A DNA stretch of 64,000 nucleotides from Isoetes taiwanensis (GCA_021234155.1 JAJEKV010000017.1:12159525-12223524); one strand, 5' to 3'. Shown: positions 47,857 to 59,004, numbered from the stretch's first letter. Notes: generated by a model not told the origin, from the sequence alone. A program made the numbers and translations.

Positions 47857-47883
47857 TCGAGTAATCTCTACCAGGGGAGAGAT

Positions 47884-47899
47884 CTCGGTAGGACCTCCA
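47884..47899 (-). promoter_or_regulatory. B primer binding site (second interior)
   Basis: Same sequence and 3-base spacing as 43760-43775. Confidence 0.7.
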
Positions 47900-47902
47900 A
47901 AA

Positions 47903-49812
47903 TGTTGATCCAAAACCTGGCACCTGGACCAACCTCAATGGAGACTACATGGTTAGGACCTCCAGGTTGCTTAAGGCAACCAATCTTGGTGCAAAATTTG
48001 CAAGAAAAGATCAATTACTTTTAGGATCCCCTCAAGAAAAAAAAAAGGCGCTTGCACTCATACATGAATATCTCGAGACGCATACAGATCCTTTTCAAAT
48101 GATTTTTGAAGGAGAAATCAGAGAAAAAAGTTGTGGTGATATGTGGAAAAAACTTGACTCAATTTGGATCTGGAATGGCTGAGAAAATCGGGTTCAAAGT
48201 TGACAGAAAAATCTGGCCAAAGTGCACTTCCCCGAGATAAAATGAGGTCTGCACACTCAAATGATGATATCTCGATATTTAATGATCCTTTTATATGATT
48301 CTTGAAATGACTATGAGAAAACAGTTGTAAGTACATGTGGAAAAAAAAACTTGGCTTGATTTGGAACTGGTATGAGGGAGAAAAAAGGATTCAAAGTCGA
48401 TCAAAAATTCTGTCGAACTGAACTGTCACAGAAAAAAAAACAAGCAAATTTTTGTATCTTGAGTTCTATAAGGTATTTTTGCATGATTTCAATTGTCACA
48501 GGTCTGAATAGAGCCTAAAAGCATGTGCAAAAGATAAAATAGTAGTTTGAATCATGAAAAATGCTTCTGTAACAATGTTTTGGTGGCAAAAGTTACGTAA
48601 ATAATGAAAGATCAAATTTCCAAACTTGACAGGGGATTTTCATTGATGTATCAATCAAATAATCATAATAATACTGTGTTCATGCTATTCAAGCAATAAA
48701 CTCAGTTAAAAATCTTGGGAAAATAATTTATGGAAGAATATTAGCCATGAATCATTGCCAATGGCTAAGGAATGCTCAGATAGCTTGGAGATCATCAAGA
48801 AATCATGCACTGCCATGGTAATGGACGCTTCAATACTTCTGGGCCTTCGAAAATGTCTGTCCATGTTCGTTACAGTATGTAGGTTCGATTTTGAGGTTTC
48901 CGGAATTACAGACCATGATTTTAGGCTTAATGTGTTGCTTAAGTGGAGGAATCCAAGAATAGTTAAGTTACAGAGCGGTAGGATCCAATTCCGGCGGATA
49001 TAAGCAGATTTCCAAATCCTAGGGTCAAGACCAGATTTTCCTCGCAAAACTCGCGCGATACGGTTTTGCGTATTTTGAGGAGTATATGCCCGAATATGCC
49101 CGTATTTTGGCCTTTTAGAAATTTCGGACAAGGTCTTTTAGGGATAATTCAATTATAATATGGAAATCTAGCAATTTGGGCCATGAGGAACTATAGCCAT
49201 GTGATTTTTCAAGTTTGAGGTCCATTTGGGGCTATAATGAGTGGCACAAATACCTTAAGCAATGGTCACCATGGGGTAAGAAGAAGAAAACAAATGGGAT
49301 CCAAGAGAGTAAGAGAGTATGGAGTAAGAAAGAATAGAATAGTGGGAACTCAAAAGGATGTGCATGGGTAATGATAGAGAAATATCTTAATGTGGATAAA
49401 GAAATATTTAGGATGATCACCTTGGCAAATATAGTAAAAAAGATGTATTGGGAAAGAAAAATTAGGCAAGATATGATAGGGTATGCAAGAGTGAACAAAA
49501 GGGAGTATAGATATAGGGAAAAAGAAGGCTAGAAAATTTCAAGGGGCAAGAATAAAAATGAGTGAGAATGGCTAGGGAATGGGATCAAATACCATGGGGT
49601 CTTCCAAACTTTGAACTTCCAATCTTCAAAAAATGCCTTCCAATCTTTAGTCAACCCAGAGTTTTCTAGTGCATAGTTTGACTTCAAAATAAGTTCTCTT
49701 TTCCCAAATTTGACTTCAACATCAATGTCCCCTATCAAGGTCTTCCAAACTTTGACCTAATCTTCAAGCATAAACCAATGATTAGTATGTATGTTGCCCT
49801 TTGGGGGCAACA
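47903..49812 (-). mobile_element. B LTR 3 (5' LTR)
   Basis: 1,910 bp, same ends as the others. A small deletion near 49390 removes an ATGAAATGAAAGGAG-like segment present in LTR 1 and 2. Confidence 0.9.
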
Positions 49813-49817
49813 GAACT

Positions 49818-49952
49818 CTAGCTTCAGACTTGCAAAAACCTGAGCATTCAAAGCACATACCATAAGCAAAGAACTAGTTACAACAAACCAATTATGCCAA
49901 ACATGTACCTTGTATTTAATCTTGTATATTCCTTTAAAATCTTATACTACAC
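49818..49952. other. Right edge of the block inserted in A2 gag
   Basis: 135 bp of AT-rich unrecognised sequence between the B array and the A2 gag start. With GAACT it is the continuation of the DNA left of 39647. It joins A2 gag at 49953 with no target duplication. Confidence 0.6.
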
Positions 49953-50033
49953 TGGCCTTTCTCTGCAATGATCTAGTGCATCAATATCTTCTAATGGTTC
50001 TTGTTCTGCTGGAAACTTTTGCTTTAGAGCCAT
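49953..50033 (-). pseudogene. A2 gag, first 27 codons
   Basis: Starts at the ATG complementary to 50031-50033: MALKQKFPAEQEPLEDIDAL, then DHCRERP. A1 continues directly into PSSFSTSLL, which in A2 is found at 22196. So this is the missing N-terminus of the gag at 20701-22196. Confidence 0.9.
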
Positions 50034-50055
50034 GAGTTCTGGAATCCAGGAGTAT

Positions 50056-50071
50056 CTCGGTAGAACCTCCA
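50056..50071 (-). promoter_or_regulatory. A2 primer binding site
   Basis: CTCGGTAGAACCTCCA on the + strand, three bases from the LTR; same as A1. Confidence 0.65.
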
Positions 50072-50074
50072 AAA

Positions 50075-52974
50075 TGTTGACCCTCAACCTGGCTAGAAAG
50101 TCAAACACAAGAAGCCAACTTGAATTTATGCTCAAGTTGGGGTAAGAACCTCCAGGTCACTTAAGGTGATCAGTCTACACAAGACGTTTTCAAAGAAAAA
50201 GCTCAAATATCAAGTATTCATACCTTTCCCAATTTAAGAATATAGAACCTTCACTTAAATCGATGTAGTTCTCATAGGTGGATTGATTTTCAAGGTCAGA
50301 TGATTGTGACTTATGTAGAAAAGTTATAGGCATACAAGGGAAAGAATCTTGACCAAGTCTGAGTTCTAGTTTGCAAGATATTCGATCTCAAAGTTGAGTC
50401 AATTTGTGGTCAATGTCAAAGACACAGACAGATCTCAGAATTTTGTAACTTGAGTTGCAGAGGGAATTTTTGAGAAATTCCAAAACTGAGATGAAGTATA
50501 GGTCCCAAAGGTGAGGAACATGCAATCAAATCCTATTTTGAATCACTAAAACTATTTTTTTGGCACTGTTTTGTGAATAACAGTCTAAAATTGTATCAGA
50601 CAGGATGCAAAAAATGATAACTAGAGATTGGAATGGTTTTTTCTCGAACTTTTTGTGCACACAGGTGCAAATATGATGAGAAGTGAGGGGCAAATGGTGA
50701 TATGCAAGAAAAAATGGTGCAATCTCTTACTGTAAAAATATTTATATGGCAAAAATACTAAAAGATCATGACAGACAATTTTCTAAGCACTTGGCAGGCA
50801 ATTTTCATTGATATGAAGGTAATATAAGATGAACATAGATCTCAGGATCATAAGTCAATCATCAAAATATCTCAGAAGGTCATATAATAATTTCATAACA
50901 GGAATATCAGTCCAATTTTCTCAAATCGAACTGTGGAATACTCAGATACTTCATAAACATCTTCAGATCATGCTCAGCATGTATCAATGTTGAAGTTTGA
51001 TGCGTCTGGGCCTTCAAAAATCTTCTGTCATTGTTTTCCCAGTATATATGTTTAGGTTTAACGGTTCCGGCATCTTAGAGCTTAAGTTTAGGCTTGATAG
51101 GATGCTTAAGGGCGGGAATACAGAAATAGGTAGTTTTCAGAGCCCAATGACCCCATTCCAGCGTGATTCGAGCAATTTTCCAAACTTAGGGTTCTTCGAA
51201 AGCGATTTTTCCGTAAATCTCGCGATACACGGTGGGTCGTATTTTTGGGGTATAAACTAGGAATATGCTGTATTTAGCAATTTCTGGGGAATATACTAGG
51301 TAGATACCATGACTGGAATATTCCAAGGGGGGTATTTGTGTGGCATGGATACTTAGGGCACAATGCAGTAAGGGGGTATAAAAGATTGCAAATAAGGGTT
51401 AGGCTAGGGGTATTGGCAAGGGTGTGATATGGGGAATGAAAATAAAGCAAAAAGATATGAAATAGCAAGGGCATCTCATAGGGGAAATAAAATGCATTAG
51501 AAAAAAGGACTTAGGCAAAGCAAAGTGTGATTTGCAAAAGGTGAGCAAGGAAGAGTATGGGTATAGGGGAAAATGACTAGGAAAAATTCAAAAAAGGGGG
51601 TAGGAATATGGTATGAGAGTGGAACCAAGTACCATGGGATCTTCCAAACTCTAACTTCCAATCTTCAAAAAGCATCTTCCAATCTTCTTTAACCCAACAT
51701 CTTTTTGACTAGCTTTGACCTCAAATAGAGTACCTTCCATGGGAGTTGACCTTGAATATTGGTGTAGACCCTTGAAGATTGATGTTGTTTGACCTTCACA
51801 TCAATGCTGACTACCAAGCTCGACAGACAATTTTCTAAGCACTTGGCAGGCAATTTTCATTGATATGAAGGTAATATAAGATGAACATAGATCTCAGGAT
51901 CATAAGTCAATCATCAAAATATCTCAGAAGGTCATATAATAATTTCATAACAGGAATATCAGTCCAATTTTCTCAAATCGAACTGTGGAATACTCAGATA
52001 CTTCATAAACATCTTCAGATCATGCTCAGCATGTATCAATGTTGAGGTTTGATGCGTCTGGGCCTTCAAAAATCTTCTGTCGTTGTTTTCCCAGTTTATA
52101 TGTTTAGGTTTAACGGTTCCGGCATCTTAGAGCTTAAGTTTAGGCTTGATAGGATGCTTAAGGGCGGGAATACAAAAATAGGTAGTTTTCAGAGCCCAAT
52201 GACCCCATTCCGGTGTGATTCGAGCAATTTTCCAAACTTAGGGTTCTTCGACAGTATTTTTCCAGAAATCTCGCGATACGGTGGCCGTATTTTTTGGGTA
52301 TAAACTAGGAATATGCTGTATTTAGCAATTTCTGGGGAATATACTAGGTAGATACCATGACTGGAATATTCCATGGGGGTATTTGTGTGGCATGGATACT
52401 TAGGGCACAATGAAGTAAGGGGGTATAAAAGATTGCAAATAAGGGTTAGGCTAGGGGTATTGGCAAGGGTGTGATATGGGGAATGAAAATAAAGCAAAAA
52501 GATATGAAATAGCAAGGGCATCTCATAGGGGAAATAAAATGCATTAGAGAAAAGGACTTAGGCAAAGCAAAGTGTGATTTGCAAAAGGTGAGCAAGGAAG
52601 AGTATGGGTATAGGGGAAAATGACTAGGAAAAATTCAAAAAAGGGGGTAGGAATATGGTATGAGAGTGGATAAAAACATGGCTAAGGGATGGAACCAAGT
52701 ACCATGGGATCTTCCAAACTCTAACTTCCAATCTTCAAAAAGCATCTTCCAATCTTCTTTAACCCAGCATCTTTTTGACTAGCTTTGACCTCAAATAGAG
52801 TACCTTCCATGGGAGTTGACCTTGAATATTGGTGTAGACCCTTGAAGATTGATGTTGTTTGACCTTCACATCAATGCTGACTACCAAGATCTTTTGATTT
52901 GATTTTTCCAAAATGACTTGACCTAATTTTAATACATGAACCAATAGTTAGTATGTTGCCCTTTGGGGGCAACA
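50075..52974 (-). mobile_element. A2 5' LTR with a 1,052-bp internal duplication
   Basis: TGTTGACCCTCAACC to GGGGGCAACA, 2,900 bp against 1,899 bp for the 3' LTR. The excess is a tandem copy: GACAGACAATTTTCTAAGC starts at 50770 and again at 51822, and the first unit ends in CTACCAAGCTC where the second continues to the LTR end. Both units lack about 80 bp present in the 3' LTR, so that loss came before the duplication. LTRs are identical at insertion, so both changes came later. Confidence 0.9.
50770..52890 (-). repeat. Tandem 1,052-bp duplication inside A2 5' LTR
   Basis: Unit 1 is 50770-51821; unit 2 starts at 51822 and runs to about 52890. Differences between the units are few (for example near 51040/52085 and 51155/52210), so the event is younger than the insertion of A2 itself. 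Confidence 0.9.
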
Positions 52975-53098
52975 ATCTAGTTATGTATTTTATGAATTAC
53001 CTGCTTCAATATATAAGATCCTTCATAATTTAGTTATTGTTAACATCTCACCACCTAACCCCAATGCCGAGGACAACATTTTTCTAAGGGGAGGAGAA
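52975..53098 (+). pseudogene. F: end of chromovirus interior and polypurine tract
   Basis: Begins with ATCTA, the right copy of the A2 target duplication. 53070-53098 translates as a NAEDNIFLRGGEY-like tail and contains AAGGGGAGGAGAA, the polypurine tract, directly before the LTR. Confidence 0.75.
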
Positions 53099-53822
53099 TA
53101 TGACGTTTCACGTATTTATATGATATACGTATAAATATCATAACATATCACTATGGGTATTTTGGGACCAATGCGGCTTAAACTGAAGGGGTTTAAGTTA
53201 GCTATAAAGATTTGATTCATGTTGGTATTCAAATGAAACAACATCAGTGTGAAGATTATGGTTGTGCTGACATTTATAAAGTTTTTATAGAACATTTGCA
53301 TATGTCATCTACACAAGAAATGGTGTAAATTGAAATGAACTAGAAGGTCTTGAGAAAAGGGCCGAATAACCTTTAGAAATTCTAGTGGCATGAATTGTGG
53401 TCGGTTATAGACCCTGAAAGGAAAAGAGAACACTTGGGTTGATACAAGAGGTGCAGAATGAAAATATTCATAGAAACTTAGAAAATTCTGGCGGGCCGAA
53501 AGCAGTTGAATGCTTTAAACCCAGCCCATAAAATTCAATGAGAATAGAGCCGGATTCAAGAGCAAATCCATTCCCAGGGGGAAATTCAAGTTGGAATTTT
53601 CTGTAGTCGGCAATTAGAAGTTGAAGATCAACTTTTATTGTATAGTCCCATTGTTACAATAATTCTCAATGCAATTCTAGTTTTCTGTCTTCTGGACCCA
53701 TTGAATAATTATGATTGTTAGTTTTATTATCATATGGTTTCCAAGCAAAGGTCTTAAGGCATAAGTTGATCTTGTTATTATGTATTGTTCAGTTGTTATT
53801 TGAAGAAGACATCTAACTAATC
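53099..53822 (+). mobile_element. F: 3' LTR, right end lost
   Basis: Starts TATGACGTTTCACG after the purine tract. The first 45 bases (ATTTATATGATATACGTATA) closely match the start of G2 read from 60280 downward. No LTR end is found; copia E sequence begins near 53823, so the LTR is probably truncated there. Confidence 0.65.
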
Positions 53823-54791
53823 CTAGTTGATCTCACTTGTGCATAGAAAATTTTCATTGGTATCAGTGTCAATTTTTCCTTTTTCTTTTGAGTGATCCTT
53901 TGGTGAAGGACATTTGGCAGCTAAGTGTCCTTTGCCTCCACAATTATAGCAATTAAAATCCTTATTCAGCTTAGGACAATTATTTTTGAAATGGCCCTGT
54001 TCATGGCAGTAGAAACAAGTCCCTTTCTCAATTTTTCCTTTTCCCCTTCTTCCAGCATATAAGATTTCAGCAGTATTCTCTTCCTCATCCCTCATCACTC
54101 TTTTTTGTTCAACCTCAGTTCTAAGAATACTTTCTGCTTCCTCTCTATTCTTAGCTATATTCCTGATAAACAAGGACAGTTGATCATTGTCTATTATAGA
54201 CCTGGCTATGGCTAGCACTTGATAAGTTTCAGTCAGAATAACTCCAGCCCCACTCAAATCTGCTATAATGTTATCAAATTTGTTGAAATATTCAGAAACA
54301 TCATCTTCTTCTCGAAACTTAAGATTCCTTAATTCCTTTTCCAAAAGGTCAATTTGAGATGAAGTCTTTTCTTCATAATGCTTTAGCAAAAAGTTCCACA
54401 TATCCCTAGCAGTCGTATTTCTAAGTTTCAGCCTGATAGTGGGACTAACCTTAGATGTTATGATCCCTTGAGCTTCCTTCTGCTTGGCAAAAATGCTTTT
54501 TCCAGTTACAACCCCTGCAGTGATGACTTCAGAGGTGGCTCCAGCATTGGTATCTCCTGAATTTATTTCTGCAATGCTAGTGTTAGTATTGTGAGTACCT
54601 ATGCTAGAGCTTGCTGGCATATTCACTCCATTACTATTTTGTGTTCCAATTCCTTTCAAAGGATCAACAAGATCCCATAGTTCTTCAACCTCTAAAACAT
54701 GCTTGATTGCATCTTTCCAGACCTGGAAACCTGAACCACCTTTATAAACATCAACAGTAATGAGCAATCCTGCTCCAAACCTGCTAGACAT
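53823..54791 (-). pseudogene. E: intact copia gag
   Basis: An unbroken 322-codon gag from the ATG complementary to 54789-54791 (MSSRFGAGLL). Domains: N-terminal GFQVWKDAIKHVLEVEELW, an Asn/Thr/Ser-rich linker (about 50-90), the UBN2-type capsid (110-230) with RDMWNFLLKHYEEKTSSQID and ELRNLKFREEDDVSEYFNKF, and two knuckles CFYCHEQGHFKNNC and CYNCGGKGHLAAKC (about 262-300). The frame is open, but no protease, integrase, RT or 3' LTR follows, so the element is incomplete and listed here as a partial gene. Close to the gag of fragment I. Confidence 0.85.
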
Positions 54792-54804
54792 GGCTCTGAT
54801 ACCA
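54791..54804 (-). promoter_or_regulatory. E primer binding site (initiator tRNA-Met)
   Basis: The - strand reads TGGTATCAGAGCCA, the classical copia site, two bases from the LTR. Its last A is the first base of the gag ATG, so primer site and start codon overlap. Confidence 0.85.
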
Positions 54805-54806
54805 AA

Positions 54807-55405
54807 TGTTGAATATTAGAGTCAAATAACAATTTAGATTGATAGTGCAACTATTTGAGTATTCAAATCAAGTTCAAATATTGCAACTTAATACATGAAC
54901 CATTGCTACAAATCATACTATCACCATTGAACTATAATAATTTCGTAACACTGTTCATATGGAATTGAGACCTTTACTGTAGCACAAAAGCTCCTTCTAT
55001 AGATCGATCTAACTAATGTAATAGATCGATTTATTCCTCCTGAGCCGGATCAATCCAATGTATGTACAGAGATATACAGTTTGTGTTTAAAATAGAGGGG
55101 CCTTCGACGGTTTAGCCATCGATCTAGGCCGCCTAAGATAGTTGCTAAGTTCATACCTGTTTTTCGCTCCAAAATGATTCCTTATGAAGTTTCGACACCT
55201 CATTATTTACTGTAGCACATTTAACATTAGGCATTCAACCTTAGGTATTTATCTTGAAGCAGATGGTTATCTTCACCACAACCTATACATCATTGTGAAT
55301 AATATATCCCCTATAGGATAATGCATGCTTCTTCAAATATTGATTCTTCCTGCACATATGGTATGTTGAAGATAACCCTGTAATTATATGATGACATTTT
55401 CAACA
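54807..55405 (-). mobile_element. E 5' LTR (599 bp)
   Basis: TGTTGAATATTAG to TTTTCAACA, with 7-base inverted ends. The next base begins the AGAAT repeats of LINE K, so E appears to have landed in that LINE's tail. Confidence 0.8.
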
Positions 55406-56205
55406 AGAATAGAATAGAATAGAATATGATTTTATCGTCCACGGAGACCAACTGGCCTATGGGACCCAAGTACAAAGAGAGAGCAGCAGGCGTATTACTA
55501 CCAGGATTAAAAAACCCCCGCCCCGAAGGGTTTTCGGGGGAAAAACCTTAGTAGCAATAAGGATGCTGACATACTGCACAGTTATATACATAATCACAAG
55601 TACAGCTGAGGTTAATGTCGGACAGGGGGGCATAACTGAGTCCGCGTATCCATTACCTCCCGGAGGTACGATCCTAACAAGCCTATAGAGGCCGTGCTCA
55701 GTAGCTCATGCAAGGCCTGATGGGGCACAACTAACCGAGCATACCGAGCCCGGATATGCTCGTATGCCGGACAAGCCTGAAGGGCGTGACTTTCATCCTC
55801 AATGGCGCCCTGTTGACAGCACTGACAGACTCTGTCCTCACGCGGCTCCCGAATCCATCTCCCTGTCTCAATGCGGAGGTGGTGTGCACCTGTGCGAATG
55901 GAAGCAATCACCCTGCGCTTTTTCATGGGTAGATGGGTGCGCAGGTAGTGGTGTGGCCCCTCGTGAGTATGGGATTAACCTGCTGTCGATAATTTGCCAC
56001 CTTGACATGTGACAGGGCCTCTGCATCCCAAAGCTTGGCCATGAAGCAAGCATCCAAGTACTGCTTCAAGGCAGTGCGTTCCTTTGGTGTATGCACTGGT
56101 CCACATCTGTGTGCCTGCACATTCCATAGCGAGAACCACTGGGCTTGCTTGTCTTTCCAGCAGGCTTTGAGTCGCTGAGAGAGATGGTTGTCATTGGAGG
56201 CAAAA
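55406..56205 (-). pseudogene. K: LINE 3' end with (ATTCT)n tail
   Basis: ORF2 C-terminus in two frames: HLSQRLKACWKDKQAQWFSL, then QYLDACFMAKLWDAEALSHV (55960-56190), a shift near 55925, then KKRRVIASIRTGAHHLRIET and a zinc module CQCCQQGAIEDESHALQACP (55925-55700). Untranslated sequence follows, then GGTCTCCGTGGACGATAAAA and ATTCT repeats at 55406-55425. The matching 40 bp at 7593 shows the family was active elsewhere. RT is missing. Confidence 0.75.
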
Positions 56206-57234
56206 ATCGAGAAGAACCTATGAAGCAGGAACAATTGTAATATGATGGGATGAAGCGCAAAAGAAATAACCTTTCTTGCAAAACTTGTGAGCCACCAAGA
56301 TGAAGATGTGAGCGGTCTCTAGGAAGATTGTGAATGTCTGAAAGTGATCGAACTGGTCTAAGCTGACAGAAGGAAGGAGACGGTTTGTGTGGGAACAAGA
56401 ATGGAGAGAATGGAAAGAGCAAAGATGAATCCAGGTCATCATCGAAGTCACAAGCAAAATAGAACTCAAAGTATAGAATGAGGAGAATTGCGCTAACTCC
56501 TCCTTCCCATCCAACTAGAGATGAGCTTTAGAAGAACATTGAAGGATGCCATGTGCCAACAGAAAAACAATGGATTAGAGTTGAACAATCTAAAAAAACA
56601 GACTCCAGACCATTACACAGAGGTATTAACAAGAAAATTAAGAAGGTCCAAATTATCCATGACCAAATAATTGGCATAAATAGTTGTAATATAATGCTAT
56701 GGAGTTTAAATGAAAATAATGTTTGCAAGACACCACAACATCAGCCAAGTTCGACATGCATGTGAGGACAATTTATGATTTAGGTAACAGAATCAGAAAG
56801 GAATGCCTGCAAAATCTAATGCTGACGAATGTAACAAACCAAAATAGACCCTGAGGCGAGACAACTTAAAAATGAAATAACAAGCCCGCCGATTTATTAA
56901 GTGAATAAAAGAATGTATATCAACGTCGAAAGTTCAACTTAAGAAAAAAAAATACCAAATCTAAATGCATAGGTTCCAAAATGTTGGCAAGGTAAGTATG
57001 AGAAGTTAATGGTCTCAGAAAGAATCGTTGATTGAACAAACCATAGATATTCATTCATCTAGACAAAATTTACTAAATAACAATATGAATCCTAACAAAT
57101 GACTCCAAAAATATCACCCTAGGAATTACTTAACAAAATGGACATGGGAGCAGATGCATATGAAACGTGCTAAAATCACATTTTCACAGTTGAAAATAGA
57201 AGGTTTATCCATATATGGCACACTAACACACCAC

Positions 57235-57265
<31 letters not shown>

Positions 57266-57649
57266 GAACCCAATATTAGGTATCGTTATGGCATAGTAAT
57301 GTGAATTCAACTCCAGAAGCACAAATGAGAATGAACCGGAGAAAATAAGCGAGCACCACAAGAGTTGAAATTTAACATTTGCAAATCCAAATGCTTTCGA
57401 TTGGTGAGGTCGAGGATAAAGCAACACAAGATATACACTGAGAAAAATAAAGATGCGCTTTGAATATAAAATACCACAATAAGTCCAAAATAACAAACTC
57501 GATGCATCAGTTTAATGGGTTGAGAAACATAGGGTTTCAAATAAAAGATCAAACATTAGGGAAGCAAGATGGACTTAGAAAAAGAGGAAGATCAAATGAA
57601 TATTTGTAACTGGGCATGCATATAATAGAATAGAAGGGTTCCAATAGCA
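56206..57649. other. No gene recognised; A-rich run
   Basis: AT-rich. An A-rich run at 57237-57265 (19 A, then A with two G). The frames on the - strand at 56218-56514 and 57176-57496 show no domain. Confidence 0.45.
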
Positions 57650-58965
57650 AAATTGTGGATGGCGCTGGATGATTTGTGTTTGGGTACCTCTATTAAAGAT
57701 CATTTTGTTTGTCTCACAAAACTTTGTGCAATGTTCAGAAAAGGAGGTGTGAGCTTGATTCCTAAGGAGTGCATGTTCTTGTCCTCAAAAGGAGATTTGT
57801 TAGGGCATGAAGTTTTAACAAAAGGCATCCAAATGGCTGAGAGCAAGATAGAAGGCTTGAAGAGACTCACTCCACGAAAGACTCTCAAACAAGTTAAAAG
57901 TTTCTTAGGTATGACCAGCTTTCTAAAAATGTATGTGCCTCATTTTTCACACATCATTAGTCCTATCTCAAATCTCACTAAGGTGGAAAAGTTCAAAAAA
58001 AAAAGAAAGCAAACATATTCTAGTTGACTGGACTGAGGTTTGTCAAGATGCATTTGAGAAAATCATAGAGGCTATTTGTCATTCTACTTTGCTTAAACTT
58101 CCTGGCCCTCAAAAACCCTTTCAAGCATACATAAGTGTCACCAAGAAGGTCATAGATTTGACATTACTTCAAGAAGATGGGATTTCATTTGCAAGCAAAA
58201 TTTGGTCTGATACAAAACTTAGATACTTGGGGCTTGAAAAGAGTGCAGCAGCCCTCACGTTCTTGATTGATAAACAAGGACACCTCCTTCACAAGAGTCG
58301 CATCCAAGTGTTCATGAGGTAGAAGAATTCCATGTCTTTACTCTTTACCAAGGATCAGCCCAAAACTAAGATATGTAGGTGGGCTTGTAAAGTGCAATCT
58401 TATGACATCGATGTTAAGGTGGTTCATATTGTCAACGATCCAAGTTCTTACCTTCCATACATGCTTTTTGAACATGAGGATCAAGAAGGTTTAGATAAGG
58501 TTGATTATAGATTTGATACTAACTTGGTGGTTTCTTATGTTGATGAGCTGCCACATAACTTGAGCACCAACCTGCAAAGGAGTTTCAAAGAAAAACGTAG
58601 CAAGTTCAGACTAATAAATGATGTTTTGTGCAGGATTGACAAAGAGGGAGTGCTACTACGGTGTGTAGACAATGAGGAAGTCAAGCTGGTCATTGAAGCC
58701 TGCCATGAAGGAGTGTGTGGAGGCCACTTTGCAGCTGAAACAACAGGCCAAGAGATCCTACGGTCAGGGTACTATTGGCTTACACTTTTCAAAGATTGCT
58801 ACAATGCCATTAAACGTTGCCACAAGTGTTAAATTTTTGGCAAAAGAATCCTACAACCAGCTCCCCTTACTGCTATCATATCTCCAAGACCATTCCAAGT
58901 ATGGGGGCTTGACTGCATAGGTCCCATAGAACTTCCTTACATAAATATATCCTTGTTGCTATTAA
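57650..58965 (+). pseudogene. D: Tat-like gypsy pol fragment (RT end to integrase start)
   Basis: Begins at the RT catalytic box (ALDDLCLGTS), then LLGHEVLTKGIQMAESKIEG and KSFLGMTSFLKMYVPHFSHI. After a shift in an A-run near 57998 comes the degenerate gypsy RNase H (YISVTKKVID instead of TDAS; SSYLPYML at its end), then a stop at 58321, the HHCC module (ACHEGVCGGHF, CHKC), a stop at 58830 and the first integrase motif GLDCIGPI, ending near 58965. Related to A2 and C but a separate copy. The foldback at 58975 marks where it stops. Confidence 0.85.
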
Positions 58966-58974
58966 TTATTATAT

Positions 58975-59004
58975 GAATTCACTCAGACATATCTGAGTGA
59001 ATTC
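58975..59004. repeat. Perfect 12-bp foldback at a junction
   Basis: Arms 58975-58986 (GAATTCACTCAG) and 58993-59004 around ACATAT. It lies between fragment D and copia scrap M, like the foldback at 19218 at another break. Confidence 0.85.

Larger units (their letters stand above)
39652..49812 (-). mobile_element. B: tandem array of a gag-only LTR element (3 LTRs, 2 interiors)
   Basis: LTR 39652-41573, interior 41574-43778, LTR 43779-45697, interior 45698-47902, LTR 47903-49812; everything on the - strand. One pair of GAACT duplications surrounds the whole array, so it entered as a unit or grew in place by recombination between LTRs. The interiors are both 2,205 bp and nearly identical, with gag but no protease, RT or integrase. 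The LTR end palindrome, primer site and 3' hairpin match the A family, so A-type enzymes probably moved it. Confidence 0.9.
14131..52974 (-). mobile_element. A2: Tat-like gypsy element split by a 27.8-kb block
   Basis: In element orientation: 5' LTR 50075-52974, primer site 50056-50071, gag start 50033-49953, interruption 49952-22197, rest of gag 22196-20701, protease, archaeal-type RNase H, RT, gypsy RNase H, integrase (to 16952), 3' untranslated repeats, 3' LTR 14131-16029. Two facts tie the halves together: the outer flanks carry the same ATCTA, and the gag pieces meet within about two bases of each other when aligned to A1. Without the block and the LTR duplication the element would be about 10 kb. 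Confidence 0.85.

Noticed and set aside
39652-49812. Two separate B insertions next to each other
   Set aside because: Only one pair of target duplications exists and the middle LTR is shared.
22197-49952. The inserted block as a Helitron
   Set aside because: No 5' TC, no CTRR end and no A-T insertion-site pattern at the borders.
14131-52974. The two A2 halves as independent elements
   Set aside because: Shared ATCTA, exact gag complementarity and continuation of F on both sides make one split element far more likely.
53823-54791. E gag as a domesticated host gene
   Set aside because: The open frame is attractive, but the adjoining primer site and LTR show it is simply a truncated copia element.
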